This document shows, piece by piece, positions 1-8,488 of a stretch of 49,590 nucleotides of DNA (position 1 is its first letter; each line of letters begins with the position of its first letter). Source of the DNA: an uncultured Oscillospiraceae bacterium (GTDB lineage: Bacteria; Bacillota; Clostridia; Oscillospirales; Oscillospiraceae); the NCBI GenBank assembly GCA_947627285.1, contig CANQVL010000017.1:1-49590 (forward strand), given 5' to 3'. The notes beneath the pieces were generated by a model, which saw only the letters and a list, made by a program, of their open reading frames with translations, was not told where the DNA came from and did not search any database. Position numbers and translations under genes: made by a program.

Positions 1-155
1 GGTGTCCAGCGGGGGAAAATCGAAATCCCCCGCTGGTCGCTTTTCTCTCCTTTGTTTCTTTCCTCTCTTTTGGCGAAACCAAAAGAGAGGAAAGAAAGCC
101 CCCCGCCATTTAATGGCGGATACATTATAAAGAGCCCAGCGGCTCAGGAGCTCCC
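1..155. repeat. Intergenic hairpin-array repeat R3, copy a
   Basis: This is a near-copy of 47825-47982. It holds three hairpins in order: a 10-bp CCAGCGGGGG/CCCCCGCTGG stem, a long stem of pyrimidine-rich and purine-rich arms meeting at TTTTGGCGAAACCAAAA, and CCGCCAT/ATGGCGG, followed by the conserved GAGCCCAGCGGCTCAGGAGC. The other copy has different bases in stems two and three, but they still pair. The conserved tail overlaps the last codons and stop of whiA. The repeat may begin before the window. Function is unknown; it could act as a 3' end or terminator for whiA. Confidence 0.75.
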
Positions 156-1049
156 GATCTTTTGAGCGATCTCAGAGATCTTCCTCAGCCTGTGGCTTAA
201 CCCGGACTTTGTGACCGGCGGCTCCGCTAAACCCGCCAGCTCCGCTATTGACAGCTCCGGGTATTCCTCCCGGAGCCGCGCCGCCTCCCGGAGCTTTTCG
301 GTGAGGTCGTCAAAAATTCCGGCGTCCCGGAGCCTTTTGATGTCCGCAAGCTGGGCGGCGCTTGCCTCCACGGTCTTGGTCACGTTTGCCGTGTCGCAGT
401 TTACCTTGCGGTTCACCTGGTTGGTCATATCCTTCTCTATCTTAGCCGACATTATCCCCATGGCGCTCACAGGCGCGCCCAGGGTGGTCAGAAGGTCCTC
501 GATGGTATCGCTTTTTTTGAAATATGTCATATAATTCCCCGCCCTGGAGGAGCTTCGCGGCTCAAAGCCCATGTCCAGGAACAGCGCCGTCAGCTCCCGG
601 CAGACCGAGTAGTGGCCGGTGACGAACTCCAGATGGTAGCCCTTTTTCGGGTCCGTGACGCTGCCGCCCGCCAAAAACGCCCCACGCAGGAAGGCCGCGC
701 GGGACTGGTCGTCCTCCAGAAGCCCCAGGTTCACGTGGTGGGTCAAAAGCCCACGGGGGGAGTAGCCCAGAAGGTCAATTATCCTCGCCATGCTCTCCGG
801 CGAGGTTATGGCAAAGGTCCGCTTGCCGCTCTCGCCCTTTTCGGGGAGCTCGTCAAAGGCTATCCCCGCCCCGCGCTTAAAAAGCCGGGGGAGCCGGGCG
901 GCAAAGGCGTCGGAGCCGGTGACGATGCGCGCCTCGTCCCTGGCAAAGCGGTTGCAGAACTCCAGCACTCCGTAGCACTCCGGCAGGGCCGTGCGGGAGC
1001 TTATCTCCGCCCTGCAAAGCTCGGCCTTCACGTCTGAGGAAAAGGACAC
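144..1049 (-). CDS. whiA: WhiA, LAGLIDADG-like DNA-binding protein
   Basis: This is a WhiA-family DNA-binding protein of about 301 residues. It has an N-terminal LAGLIDADG homing-endonuclease-like fold without nuclease function and a C-terminal helix-turn-helix ending in the family motif GLSHRLRKI. In Firmicutes WhiA binds DNA and affects cell division and chromosome segregation. I chose the GTG at 1049 because AGGGGGTGA lies just upstream and the protein then begins SFSSDVKAEL, as relatives do; a TTG at 1070 is the longer option. It is the last gene of hprK-murB-rapZ-whiA, 34 nt after rapZ. The final codons lie inside repeat R3, which supplies the stop. Confidence 0.95.
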   Translation of the reverse strand: MSFSSDVKAELCRAEISSRTALPECYGVLEFCNRFARDEARIVTGSDAFAARLPRLFKRGAGIAFDELPEKGESGKRTFAITSPESMARIIDLLGYSPRGLLTHHVNLGLLEDDQSRAAFLRGAFLAGGSVTDPKKGYHLEFVTGHYSVCRELTALFLDMGFEPRSSSRAGNYMTYFKKSDTIEDLLTTLGAPVSAMGIMSAKIEKDMTNQVNRKVNCDTANVTKTVEASAAQLADIKRLRDAGIFDDLTEKLREAARLREEYPELSIAELAGLAEPPVTKSGLSHRLRKISEIAQKIGSS

Positions 1050-1083
1050 GCCGTCACCCCCTTTTGTCAAAATTATTTCCCGC

Positions 1084-1941
1084 TCAATTTCTGTCTATGT
1101 CCCTGTGTATGCACTCCGTCTCATGTCCCCTTTGGGACAGGTAGCGGGCGACGGCCTCGGTCACCGCCACGGAGCGGTGGTGTCCGCCGGTACAGCCGAT
1201 GCACACGGTCAAATTCATCTTCCCCTCCTCCTCGTAGTTGGGGAGCAGGAATTCTATCATATCCTCAAGCTTCTCCAAAAACTGCTTGGATACGTCGTTG
1301 CTGAAGACGTAGTCGCTGACCTCCTCGTCAAGGCCCGTCTTGTTGGTGAGCTCCGGCACGTAAAAGGGATTGGGCAAAAACCGCACGTCAAAAACCAGGT
1401 CCGCCTCTATGGGTATGCCGTACTTGAAGCCGAAGGACATCACCGAGACCCTGAGCGTCTGCTTGGAGCCGTTCCCGAAGAGCCGGAAAAGCGTCCTCTG
1501 GAGCCTTCCCAGGGTGAGGCCGGTGGTGTTTATCACGTAGTCCGCCCTGCGGCGCACGGGCTCCAGCATCTCCATCTCCCGCCGCACGGCGGCTTCAAGT
1601 CCGCCCGCCTCCCCGTCCAGCGGGTGGCGGCGGCGTGTCTCCTTGTAGCGCTTCACGATGGTCTCGATGTTGGCGTCAACGTAGAGTATCTTGTACTCGA
1701 ACCCCTTTTGGCTCATGGCGTCCAGCGCCGCGAAGAGCTGGTCGAAGCCGTCGCGGGAGCGTATGTCCGAAACCAGCGCCACGCGCTCATAGCGCCCCTT
1801 GGTGGCGGCGCACAGCTCGGCGAAAAGCGGCATCAGCGCCGCCGGCATATTGTCAACGCAGTAGAAGTCCAGGTCCTCCAGCGCCGCCGCCACGCGGCTC
1901 TTTCCCGCGCCGGAAAGCCCCGAGATCATCAGCATTTCCAT
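1084..1941 (-). CDS. rapZ: RapZ (YvcJ) nucleotide-binding protein
   Basis: This is a P-loop protein of 285 residues. It has Walker A GLSGAGKS at residues 8-15, the family sequence LDFYCVDNMP just after it, and the C-terminal CTGGHHRSV motif. In enteric bacteria RapZ is an RNA adaptor controlling glmS through small RNAs. In Firmicutes YvcJ hydrolyses nucleotides and its role is less settled. The start is the ATG at 1941 with GGGAGATG upstream. It sits 46 nt after murB and before whiA, the standard Firmicutes order, so the family call is secure while the precise role is inferred. Confidence 0.95.
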   Translation of the reverse strand: MEMLMISGLSGAGKSRVAAALEDLDFYCVDNMPAALMPLFAELCAATKGRYERVALVSDIRSRDGFDQLFAALDAMSQKGFEYKILYVDANIETIVKRYKETRRRHPLDGEAGGLEAAVRREMEMLEPVRRRADYVINTTGLTLGRLQRTLFRLFGNGSKQTLRVSVMSFGFKYGIPIEADLVFDVRFLPNPFYVPELTNKTGLDEEVSDYVFSNDVSKQFLEKLEDMIEFLLPNYEEEGKMNLTVCIGCTGGHHRSVAVTEAVARYLSQRGHETECIHRDIDRN

Positions 1942-1987
1942 AAAATTTCATCTCCCGTCGGCGCAAAGCCCTTATCTAATCTGTTAT

Positions 1988-2896
1988 TTAATCTATTATC
2001 CTTACCTCGGGCTCCAGCTCCACGCCGTATTTTTCAAAAACCCCGGCCTTCACCCGCTCCATGAGCGTTACAACGTCCTCAAAGGTGGCGCCGCCCAGGT
2101 TTATTATGAACCCGGCGTGCTTTTCCGAGACCTGCGCCATGCCCACCGTTAGCCCCTTGAGCCCCGCGCCGTCGATCATGGCGGCGGCGTAGCCCTCCTT
2201 CGGGCGCTTGAAGGCGCTGCCGGCGGAGGGGTAGTTGAGCGGCTGCTTTTCCCTTCTCCGGGCGGCAAGGTCGTCCATTTTCGCCCGTATCTCCTTGGGG
2301 TCCCCCGGGCGGAGGCGCAGGGTGGCGGAAAGTATGGCGTCGCCGGTGTCCGTGAACCGGCTGCGGCGGTAGTCAAAGCCGCAGTCCCGGTTGGCGACGG
2401 TGCGGAGGGCGCCGCCCCCGTCGAGGTACGTCACCGCCTCCACCACGTCCCGCAGCTCCCCGCCGTATGCCCCGGCGTTCATGTATATCCCACCGCCCAG
2501 GGAGCCGGGTATCCCGTGGGCAAACTCAAGGCCGGTGAGGGATTCCGACAGGGCGAAGCTCCCCAGCCTCGAGAGGAGCACCCCCGCGCCGGAGATGATG
2601 CTGTCGCCGTTGGCTCTCAATGTGTCCAGCCGCGCCGTGGAGAGGACTACAAGGCGGTGGGGCTTATCCGAAAAGAGCAGATTCGAGCCGTTTCCCGTGA
2701 TGAGATAGGCAAGCTCCAGCCGCTTTGCCTCTCTCACCGCCCAGACGAACGCCTCAATGCTCTTGGGCTCGGCGTACAGGCTCACCGTGCCGCCTATCCG
2801 GAAGGTGGTGTGCCGCGACATGGGCTCGCCGAAAAAAATCCCCGTGCCGGGAAAGCCGGAGTTCAGCTCCCTGGCAAACAAGTCGATCTGATCCAT
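1988..2896 (-). CDS. murB: UDP-N-acetylenolpyruvoylglucosamine reductase
   Basis: MurB reduces UDP-GlcNAc-enolpyruvate to UDP-MurNAc with NADPH and FAD, the second committed step of peptidoglycan precursor synthesis in the cytosol. The 302-residue protein has the FAD-binding GNGSNLLFS (68-76) and GIPGSLGGGIYMNAGAYGG (129-147). The NYPSAGSAFK stretch (221-230) carries the catalytic Ser, and the C-terminal EPEVRI carries the acid residue. Its ATG shares one base with the hprK stop (TGATG), so translation is probably coupled. The length is normal for the shorter Firmicutes type. Confidence 0.97.
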   Translation of the reverse strand: MDQIDLFARELNSGFPGTGIFFGEPMSRHTTFRIGGTVSLYAEPKSIEAFVWAVREAKRLELAYLITGNGSNLLFSDKPHRLVVLSTARLDTLRANGDSIISGAGVLLSRLGSFALSESLTGLEFAHGIPGSLGGGIYMNAGAYGGELRDVVEAVTYLDGGGALRTVANRDCGFDYRRSRFTDTGDAILSATLRLRPGDPKEIRAKMDDLAARRREKQPLNYPSAGSAFKRPKEGYAAAMIDGAGLKGLTVGMAQVSEKHAGFIINLGGATFEDVVTLMERVKAGVFEKYGVELEPEVRIID

Positions 2897-3837
2897 CAGT
2901 TGCTCTCCAGACTGTCAAAATAGTCGTCCAGCTGCTCGGCAAAGTCCTTGCCGGAGTTGAGGCCCATGCGCTTCTGGCGGTTGTTCATGGCGGCGACCTC
3001 GATTATCACCGCCAGGTTCCTGCCGGGGCGGATCGGCACCACGATATACGGCACCTTGACGCCCAGTATGTCCATCTCCTCCGTTTCGGAGCCCATGCGG
3101 TCGTAGGAGTTCTCCGCGTTCCAGTTCTCCAGCTTCACCACCAGGTCCACCTTCTCGCTCCACTTCACGGCGCCGTTGCCGAATATGCGCCGCACGTCCA
3201 CCACGCCTATGCCGCGAAGCTCGATGTAGTTGCGTATGAGGTCAGGCGCCGTGCCGGTGAGGGTGGTGGAGTTCACCTTTTTGATGATGACGGCGTCGTC
3301 GGATATGAGGTGGTGACCGCGCTTTATGAGCTCGATCGCCGTCTCGCTCTTGCCCATGCCGGACTCGCCCAGTATAAGCACGCCCTCGGAGTAAACCTCC
3401 ATAAACACCCCGTGGCGCATTATCTGCGGGGCAAGGGCGTTGTTGAGCTTTGTGGTGAGCTCGATTATGAGCTCCGACGTCTCCCTGTGGGACTTGAGTA
3501 TGGTGGTGTCATATTCCCTGGCGGAATCCAGCGTCCCCTCGGGGATGTTCACGTCGTGGGCGATGATTATCGCCGGCACGCCCGTCTCCATGAGCCTTCC
3601 CAGCTTCGCCCGCTTCTCCTCCTCGGAGAACTGCTGGAGATACGCGTCCTCGTTGAGGCCCACGATCTGAAGCCGCTCCGTGGCGAAGTTGGTGAAAAAG
3701 CCCGTGAGCTGGAGCCCCGGACGGTTGATGACGGCGGTGGTTATGAGCTTTTTGTCATAATCCGTGGAGGCGTTCAGAACCTCCAGCCCCACCTGCTCCA
3801 CCAGAGCCTTCAATGGCATTCCGTGTTGAGTTTCCAT
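2896..3837 (-). CDS. hprK: HPr kinase/phosphorylase
   Basis: HprK phosphorylates and dephosphorylates Ser46 of HPr and so couples glycolytic state to carbon catabolite control in Firmicutes. The 313-residue protein has Walker A GESGMGKS (157-164), the capping and catalytic region RGHHLISDDAV (173-183) and the family signature GIGVVDVRRIFG (209-220). It is first in a four-gene minus-strand operon with murB, rapZ and whiA. Its promoter lies in the 190-nt gap shared with divergent rpmB. Confidence 0.97.
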   Translation of the reverse strand: METQHGMPLKALVEQVGLEVLNASTDYDKKLITTAVINRPGLQLTGFFTNFATERLQIVGLNEDAYLQQFSEEEKRAKLGRLMETGVPAIIIAHDVNIPEGTLDSAREYDTTILKSHRETSELIIELTTKLNNALAPQIMRHGVFMEVYSEGVLILGESGMGKSETAIELIKRGHHLISDDAVIIKKVNSTTLTGTAPDLIRNYIELRGIGVVDVRRIFGNGAVKWSEKVDLVVKLENWNAENSYDRMGSETEEMDILGVKVPYIVVPIRPGRNLAVIIEVAAMNNRQKRMGLNSGKDFAEQLDDYFDSLESN

Positions 3838-3915
3838 AGCCTGGTCCCCCTCTTAGAATCAAGTTTTAAGTAAAAAGCCGTTTTGACGGTCACGCGGGCA
3901 AAACGTACCCATCTA

Positions 3916-3944
3916 ATTTTATACAAAAATCGCTGTTTTGGCAA
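3916..3944 (-). promoter_or_regulatory. hprK operon promoter
   Basis: On the minus strand there is TTGCCA (3939-3944), a 17-bp spacer and TAAAAT (3916-3921), about 80 nt before the hprK ATG. Confidence 0.7.
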
Positions 3945-3990
3945 GAGCTTTGAGGCAATTAAAAAATATATTCTTTGTCGAAAATTTTTC

Positions 3991-4019
3991 TTGCATTTTG
4001 GAAAAGTATCTGCTATTAT
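3991..4019 (+). promoter_or_regulatory. rpmB promoter
   Basis: TTGCAT (3991-3996), a 17-bp spacer and TATTAT (4014-4019) lie about 36 nt before the rpmB ATG. The spacing is ideal for sigma-A. Confidence 0.75.
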
Positions 4020-4055
4020 ATATAGGCTATGAAAAATTGCAAGGAGGTGCAGCAG

Positions 4056-4244
4056 ATGGCAAAGTGCGAATTTTGCGGCAAGGGCGTCTCATTTGGTATT
4101 CAGGTGAGCCACTCCCACAGAAGATCCAACCGTACCTGGAAACCGAATGTCAAACGTGTCAAGGCCGTGATCGACGGCTCCCCCCGCCACGTTTACGTCT
4201 GTACCCGATGCCTGCGCAGCGGCAAGGTCACACGCGCAGTATAA
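4056..4244 (+). CDS. rpmB: 50S ribosomal protein L28
   Basis: This is L28 of the large ribosomal subunit, 62 residues. Two cysteine pairs, CEFC near the N-terminus and CTRC near the C-terminus, mark the zinc-binding form. The ATG at 4056 is chosen over the in-frame ATG at 4029 because AAGGAGGTG ends 6 nt before it and the protein then begins MAKCEFCGK as in the family. It is monocistronic, with its own promoter and a perfect terminator at 4251-4293. Confidence 0.97.
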   Translation: MAKCEFCGKGVSFGIQVSHSHRRSNRTWKPNVKRVKAVIDGSPRHVYVCTRCLRSGKVTRAV

Positions 4245-4250
4245 TTCCGA

Positions 4251-4293
4251 CAACAAAAAAATCTCCGTCCGGTGGACGGAGATTTTTTTGTTG
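4251..4293. terminator. Bidirectional terminator after rpmB; hairpin A of repeat E1
   Basis: A perfect 20-bp stem has a GGT loop with A-rich and T-rich outer arms, so it can terminate on both strands between convergent rpmB and the gene at 4495. It also occupies the first-hairpin position of repeat element E1. Confidence 0.9.
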
Positions 4294-4446
4294 CCGGAAG
4301 GGGGAACGTGCGGAAAAAGCCCGTGAATTCTGCGGAATTCACGGGCTTTTTCCTGCTGTTTTGCTGCGCGCACGCCCCATAGGGGCGCACACTTGCAAAA
4401 CATAAGGTGATTTTTCCGACGCGCATGTCGTCGGAAAAATATTTGA
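4251..4446 (+). repeat. Repeat element E, copy 1
   Basis: This copy runs in A-to-D order on the plus strand. Hairpin A is the rpmB terminator. Then come GGGGAACGTGCG, hairpin B (perfect 19-bp stem 4312-4330/4335-4353, loop TGCG), and hairpin C with outer stem GTTTTGC/GCAAAAC around TGCGCGC, an inner CGCCCC/GGGGCG hairpin and CACACTTGC. Last are ATAAGGTGA and hairpin D (TTTTTCCGACG/CGTCGGAAAAA). A decayed piece may continue to about 4490. It lies between two convergent genes. Confidence 0.8.
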
Positions 4447-4494
4447 ATTTGGGGGATTCACTTTATGTCGGGGGAAAAAATTTAAATTTGGGAG

Positions 4495-5703
4495 TCAATT
4501 GGCTGGTTTGCCGTTTCCGGTGGGGTCTAGGAGGACGGAGTAGTCGCGGATGCAGATCACTATGTCGGGGGCGTACTCACGGATGTACTCGCCCAGCGTT
4601 TTATCATTGTAATACCGCAGGTCCAGAGAGCGCATCTCGTTGAAGCTCTGATAGGCGATGCACTCCACGGCGTTGGTGAAGCTGTCGCCGTATATGAGCA
4701 CGTTGGGAAGCCAGTCCCGGTCCGTGTCGATTACCGTCTCCGGAATGTCGCCGCCCATATAAAATTCATACGTCAGCCACTCCCCCGGGTCTGCCGGCAT
4801 AGCGTAGAGGAAGCTCTCCGTCTCCTGCCCCCGGTCCCGACGGCTGAAGGGGACGTCCAGCTCCGAGGTCATGTACGAAAGCCTTTCCCCGTCGCTCCAC
4901 AGGTTCATGAGCTTTCTCGACCTGGATCCGATAAAGAGGTTGGGAAGCTCGGTGAATGTGACCTCCGACTCCTCCGGCACCGGCATTTGAAGTCCCGTGT
5001 CCGCCATCACCCGCTCCATTATGGCCCGGTAAGCGGCAAACGCCCCCTTGAGCGTGTAGTGGTGGTCAACGGTGGAACCGAACTTCTCCGGCGAGCCAAG
5101 CCCGGCGAACACGTCGCCTATGTCCATATGCCTGACCCCAGCCATATCCAGCGATTCCTCCAGCAGGAGCCGGGACTTAGCGATATACTCTGAATTGTTG
5201 TTCAGATACCAGGGGTATCTGTCCTCAAAATACGTGTACTGACCGGGCACCGCCACAAGGTAGTACGCCGCCCCCACGCTGTCGCAGGCGTCCTTCACCG
5301 ACGACAGATTTTCCGTCATGACGGAGACTGCCTGTGGCAGTTCGTCCATGCTGTACATATCGTAGTCCAGATACGGGAGGAGTATGTCGTCCTGTACCAC
5401 AATATCGTTGACCACGGGCAGGCGCAGGAGCTTGAGGTCGATGAAGGCGTTCGCCTTCAAAAGCGTGTTCCGCCCTGGCGCGTGGTCGGCAAGGTAACTG
5501 TCAAGCTTGCGGAAATACTCGCCGGATTCGGCGCTTTCCACCGTGAGGACCGGCTTTTCCGCCAGGTTCCTGTTCTCAAAGAAGGAAAACGTCTCCCTCT
5601 GCCTCAGGAGCCCCGCGAAAAACAGCACAGCCAAAAATACCGCGAAGGCCGCGATCACGGCGCGATCCGCCGCCCCGGTCCTTTTCCTTTTATTGTCGTC
5701 CAT
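4495..5703 (-). CDS. DHHW-family protein (AlgX/AlgJ-like)
   Basis: This is a membrane-anchored extracytoplasmic protein of 402 residues, with one N-terminal membrane segment at about residues 14-33. It has the family motif DHHYTLKG (213-220) and a GDSFTN block (339-344). These match the Ser-His-Asp acetylesterase-like fold of AlgJ/AlgX and clostridial DHHW proteins. Such proteins work with an MBOAT partner to O-acetylate an exported polysaccharide, and the MBOAT gene is only 14 nt upstream. I chose the ATG at 5703 (GGGGGGCGGAGAA before it) over a longer ORF start that would overlap the MBOAT gene. The polymer modified is unknown. Confidence 0.85.
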   Translation of the reverse strand: MDDNKRKRTGAADRAVIAAFAVFLAVLFFAGLLRQRETFSFFENRNLAEKPVLTVESAESGEYFRKLDSYLADHAPGRNTLLKANAFIDLKLLRLPVVNDIVVQDDILLPYLDYDMYSMDELPQAVSVMTENLSSVKDACDSVGAAYYLVAVPGQYTYFEDRYPWYLNNNSEYIAKSRLLLEESLDMAGVRHMDIGDVFAGLGSPEKFGSTVDHHYTLKGAFAAYRAIMERVMADTGLQMPVPEESEVTFTELPNLFIGSRSRKLMNLWSDGERLSYMTSELDVPFSRRDRGQETESFLYAMPADPGEWLTYEFYMGGDIPETVIDTDRDWLPNVLIYGDSFTNAVECIAYQSFNEMRSLDLRYYNDKTLGEYIREYAPDIVICIRDYSVLLDPTGNGKPAN

Positions 5704-5717
5704 TTCTCCGCCCCCCC

Positions 5718-7127
5718 TCAAAACTGGAAGTAGATGAACGGGTTGAAGCTGCCCGTGGCGAGCTTCATGTAGGACAGCGCCAGCACGCACAGCGCAAGTC
5801 CCGCCGGGGCAAGCTCAAGCAAAAATGCGCGCAGGCCGCCGCTTGTCCGCCTCTCCACCGCGCCGCGAAGGAGATCCTTCAGCGGAAGGGCGGCGACGGA
5901 CCCGAGGATGAGCTGGGGCATATATTCAAGGAGCGTATATACCCCCTCGCCCGCGCCCACGCGGTTCGCCCCGAAAAGGGCGGCGATGTACCTTCCCGCG
6001 GCGGTCACTGAGGGGGCGCGGAAGATTATCCACCCCACCATGACCGCCGCCATAGCGTATATGTGCCGGAGCGCTGAGGGAAGACGCTCCAGCGCCCTTC
6101 CCCAGACGTACCTCTCCCCCGCCAGGAGCAGCAGGAACCAGGCGCCCCAGAGCACAAAGGTCCAGTTTGCCCCGTGCCAGAGCCCCGTAAGCAGCCAAAC
6201 GGCGGCGAGATTCAGAAAATTCCTCACCCTCCCGCGCCGGCTCCCGCCCAGGGGTATGTAGACATAGTCCCGGAACCAGGTGGACAGGGAGATGTGCCAC
6301 CTTCTCCAGAACTCCGTCACGGATTTGGATACGTATGGGTAGTTGAAATTCTCCGGGAACTCAAAGCCGAAGATCCGCCCCAGACCTATCGCCATGTCGG
6401 AGTAGGCGGAGAAGTCAAAGTATATCTGCCCGGTGTACGCAACAATCCCCAGCAGGGCCTGAAGCGCGCCCAGCGTCTCCGGCGCGTGTCCGAAGGCGGC
6501 GTCCGCCGCCTCGCCCAGGGCGTTGGCAAGAAGCATCTTCTTCCCCAGACCGAAGCAGAACCTGACGGCTCCCGAGGCGAATTTCGCCGCCGTCTCGCTC
6601 CTGCCGCGAATATCCGACGCAACGGTGGAATACCTGACGATGGGCCCCGCCACCAGCTGCGGGAACAGCGCCACGTACAGCGCCACGTCAAGTGGGTTTT
6701 TCTGCGCCGGGGAGCTGCCCCTGTACACGTCTATCACATACGACAGCCCCTGGAAGGTGTAAAATGAGATCCCTATGGGCAGTACGATCTCAGGGACCGG
6801 AAGGTGGAGCCCAAGGGCGTTGAGCTGACTTACCGCAAAGCCGAAATACTTAAAGTATCCCAGGAGCCCCAGCCCCGAAACGCACGCCAGGACCACCGCG
6901 CCCCTTCTGACCCACGCCCTCTTTGAAAGCCCCGCCGCCAGCCCGCAGACGTAATTCACCGCCACGCTCGCCAGCAGCAGCGCCAGGTACTCAGGTCCTC
7001 CCCAGCCATAAAATATGAGGCTGAACACCAGAAGCACCGGGTTCCTCAGATCCCTCCTGACGGCGAAATACACAAGCAGCAGCGCCGGCAGGAAGTACAC
7101 GAGAAACGTCACGCTGGAAAAAACCAT
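5718..7127 (-). CDS. MBOAT-family O-acyltransferase (AlgI/DltB-like)
   Basis: This is a polytopic membrane O-acyltransferase of 469 residues. It has FPQLVAGPIVR (155-165), FWRRWHISLSTWFRDYVYIP (273-292) and the catalytic-His block GLWHGANW (316-323), which are diagnostic of the AlgI-type MBOAT family. It would move an acyl group, usually acetyl, across the membrane onto a surface polymer, with the DHHW protein encoded next. No dltA, dltC or dltD is nearby, so D-alanylation is less likely than acetylation. It begins 20 nt after der and shares its strand. Confidence 0.92.
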   Translation of the reverse strand: MVFSSVTFLVYFLPALLLVYFAVRRDLRNPVLLVFSLIFYGWGGPEYLALLLASVAVNYVCGLAAGLSKRAWVRRGAVVLACVSGLGLLGYFKYFGFAVSQLNALGLHLPVPEIVLPIGISFYTFQGLSYVIDVYRGSSPAQKNPLDVALYVALFPQLVAGPIVRYSTVASDIRGRSETAAKFASGAVRFCFGLGKKMLLANALGEAADAAFGHAPETLGALQALLGIVAYTGQIYFDFSAYSDMAIGLGRIFGFEFPENFNYPYVSKSVTEFWRRWHISLSTWFRDYVYIPLGGSRRGRVRNFLNLAAVWLLTGLWHGANWTFVLWGAWFLLLLAGERYVWGRALERLPSALRHIYAMAAVMVGWIIFRAPSVTAAGRYIAALFGANRVGAGEGVYTLLEYMPQLILGSVAALPLKDLLRGAVERRTSGGLRAFLLELAPAGLALCVLALSYMKLATGSFNPFIYFQF

Positions 7128-7147
7128 ATCTTACCCTCTCCCGGACC

Positions 7148-8473
7148 CTATTCCTCCCGCTCGCCGCGCTCACGTATCACAAGCCGTATGGGTGTGCCGG
7201 TGAGGGTGAAGGCAGCGCGGAGCTGATTTTCGATGTAGCGCTGATAGGAGAAGTGGAAAAGCTCGGAGTCGTTGCAGAAGAGCACGAACGTGGGGGGCTT
7301 TACGGATACCTGGGTCATGTAGAATATCTTCAGCCTCCTGCCCTTGTCCGTGGGCGGCTGGACCCGCGCCTGGGCGTCCGCCAGGACGTTATTCAGAACG
7401 CCCGTGGTTATGCGCATGTTCGCCTGCTCGTTGACGGTGTTGGCAAGCTCAAATATTTTGTCCACCCTCTGCCCCGTGAGGGCGGAGACGAAAAGTATCG
7501 GCGCGTAGGGCATGAAGCTGAGGTCCCGCCGTATGTCGGCGCGGAGCCTGTCCATGGTCTTCCCGTCCTTCTCCACCAGGTCCCACTTGTTCACAAGTAT
7601 GACGGACGCCCTGCCCGCCTCGTGCGCCATACCCGCCACCTTTGTGTCCTGCTCGGTGACGCCGTCCCGGGCGTCGATCATTATGAGGCACACGTCGGCG
7701 CGCTCGATGGCAAGCTGGGCGCGCATGACGGAGAATTTCTCCACCCTGTCCTCCACCCTGGACTTCCGGCGTATACCGGCGGTGTCGATGAGCACGTACC
7801 TGCCGAACTCATTTTCAAAGGGCGTGTCCACGGCGTCCCTGGTGGTGCCGGCGACGTCGGATACGATCACCCGCTCCTCACCCAGTATCTTATTTACGAT
7901 GGAGGACTTGCCCACGTTTGGCTTTCCTATGAACGCAAGCTTTATGGCTCCGGCGTCCTCCTCCCCCGCCTCCTCCGGCGGGAAGTGCTTCAGACACTCG
8001 TCCAGCACGTCCCCGGTCCCGTGACCGTGGACCGCCGAAAGAGCTATGGGGTCGCCCAGACCCAGGGAGTAAAACTCGTATATCTCCGGGTCCACGGGGC
8101 CCACGGAGTCCATCTTGTTCACCGCCAGCACCACGGGCTTGCCGCTGCGCTGGAGCATATCCGCCACCTCCTGGTCGGCGGCGGTGACCCCGCTGCGGAT
8201 GTCGCAGACGAAGATTATGACGGTTGCCGAGTCAATGGCGATCATCGCCTGCTCCCGCATGAAGGTCAGTATCTCGCTGTCCGTGGAGGGCTCGATGCCG
8301 CCGGTGTCCACGATGTCAAAGCTCCTGCCCGCCCACTCGCAGGAGGCGTAGAGCCTGTCGCGGGTGACGCCGGGGGTGTCCTCCACGATGGAGAGGCGCT
8401 GACCGGCAAGGCGGTTGAACAAAAGGCTCTTGCCCACGTTGGGCCTTCCGACGATAGCAACTAACGGTCTCAT
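7148..8473 (-). CDS. der: Ribosome biogenesis GTPase Der (EngA)
   Basis: Der is an essential GTPase of 50S subunit assembly with two tandem G domains. The 441-residue protein has P-loops GRPNVGKS (9-16) and GKPNVGKS (183-190), DTPG and DTAG G3 motifs, NKMD and NKWD G4 motifs, and a C-terminal KH-like domain. The first P-loop is followed by Leu where Thr is usual (GKSLLF). AAGGAG lies just before the ATG. Downstream is the MBOAT pair rather than the more usual plsY. Confidence 0.97.
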   Translation of the reverse strand: MRPLVAIVGRPNVGKSLLFNRLAGQRLSIVEDTPGVTRDRLYASCEWAGRSFDIVDTGGIEPSTDSEILTFMREQAMIAIDSATVIIFVCDIRSGVTAADQEVADMLQRSGKPVVLAVNKMDSVGPVDPEIYEFYSLGLGDPIALSAVHGHGTGDVLDECLKHFPPEEAGEEDAGAIKLAFIGKPNVGKSSIVNKILGEERVIVSDVAGTTRDAVDTPFENEFGRYVLIDTAGIRRKSRVEDRVEKFSVMRAQLAIERADVCLIMIDARDGVTEQDTKVAGMAHEAGRASVILVNKWDLVEKDGKTMDRLRADIRRDLSFMPYAPILFVSALTGQRVDKIFELANTVNEQANMRITTGVLNNVLADAQARVQPPTDKGRRLKIFYMTQVSVKPPTFVLFCNDSELFHFSYQRYIENQLRAAFTLTGTPIRLVIRERGEREE

Positions 8474-8488
8474 TTCATTCTCCTTTTA

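Noticed and set aside
991-2064. Long plus-strand open frames opposite whiA, rapZ, murB and hprK
   Set aside because: They are antisense shadows with His/Arg/Gly-rich products; the minus-strand frames encode complete known proteins.
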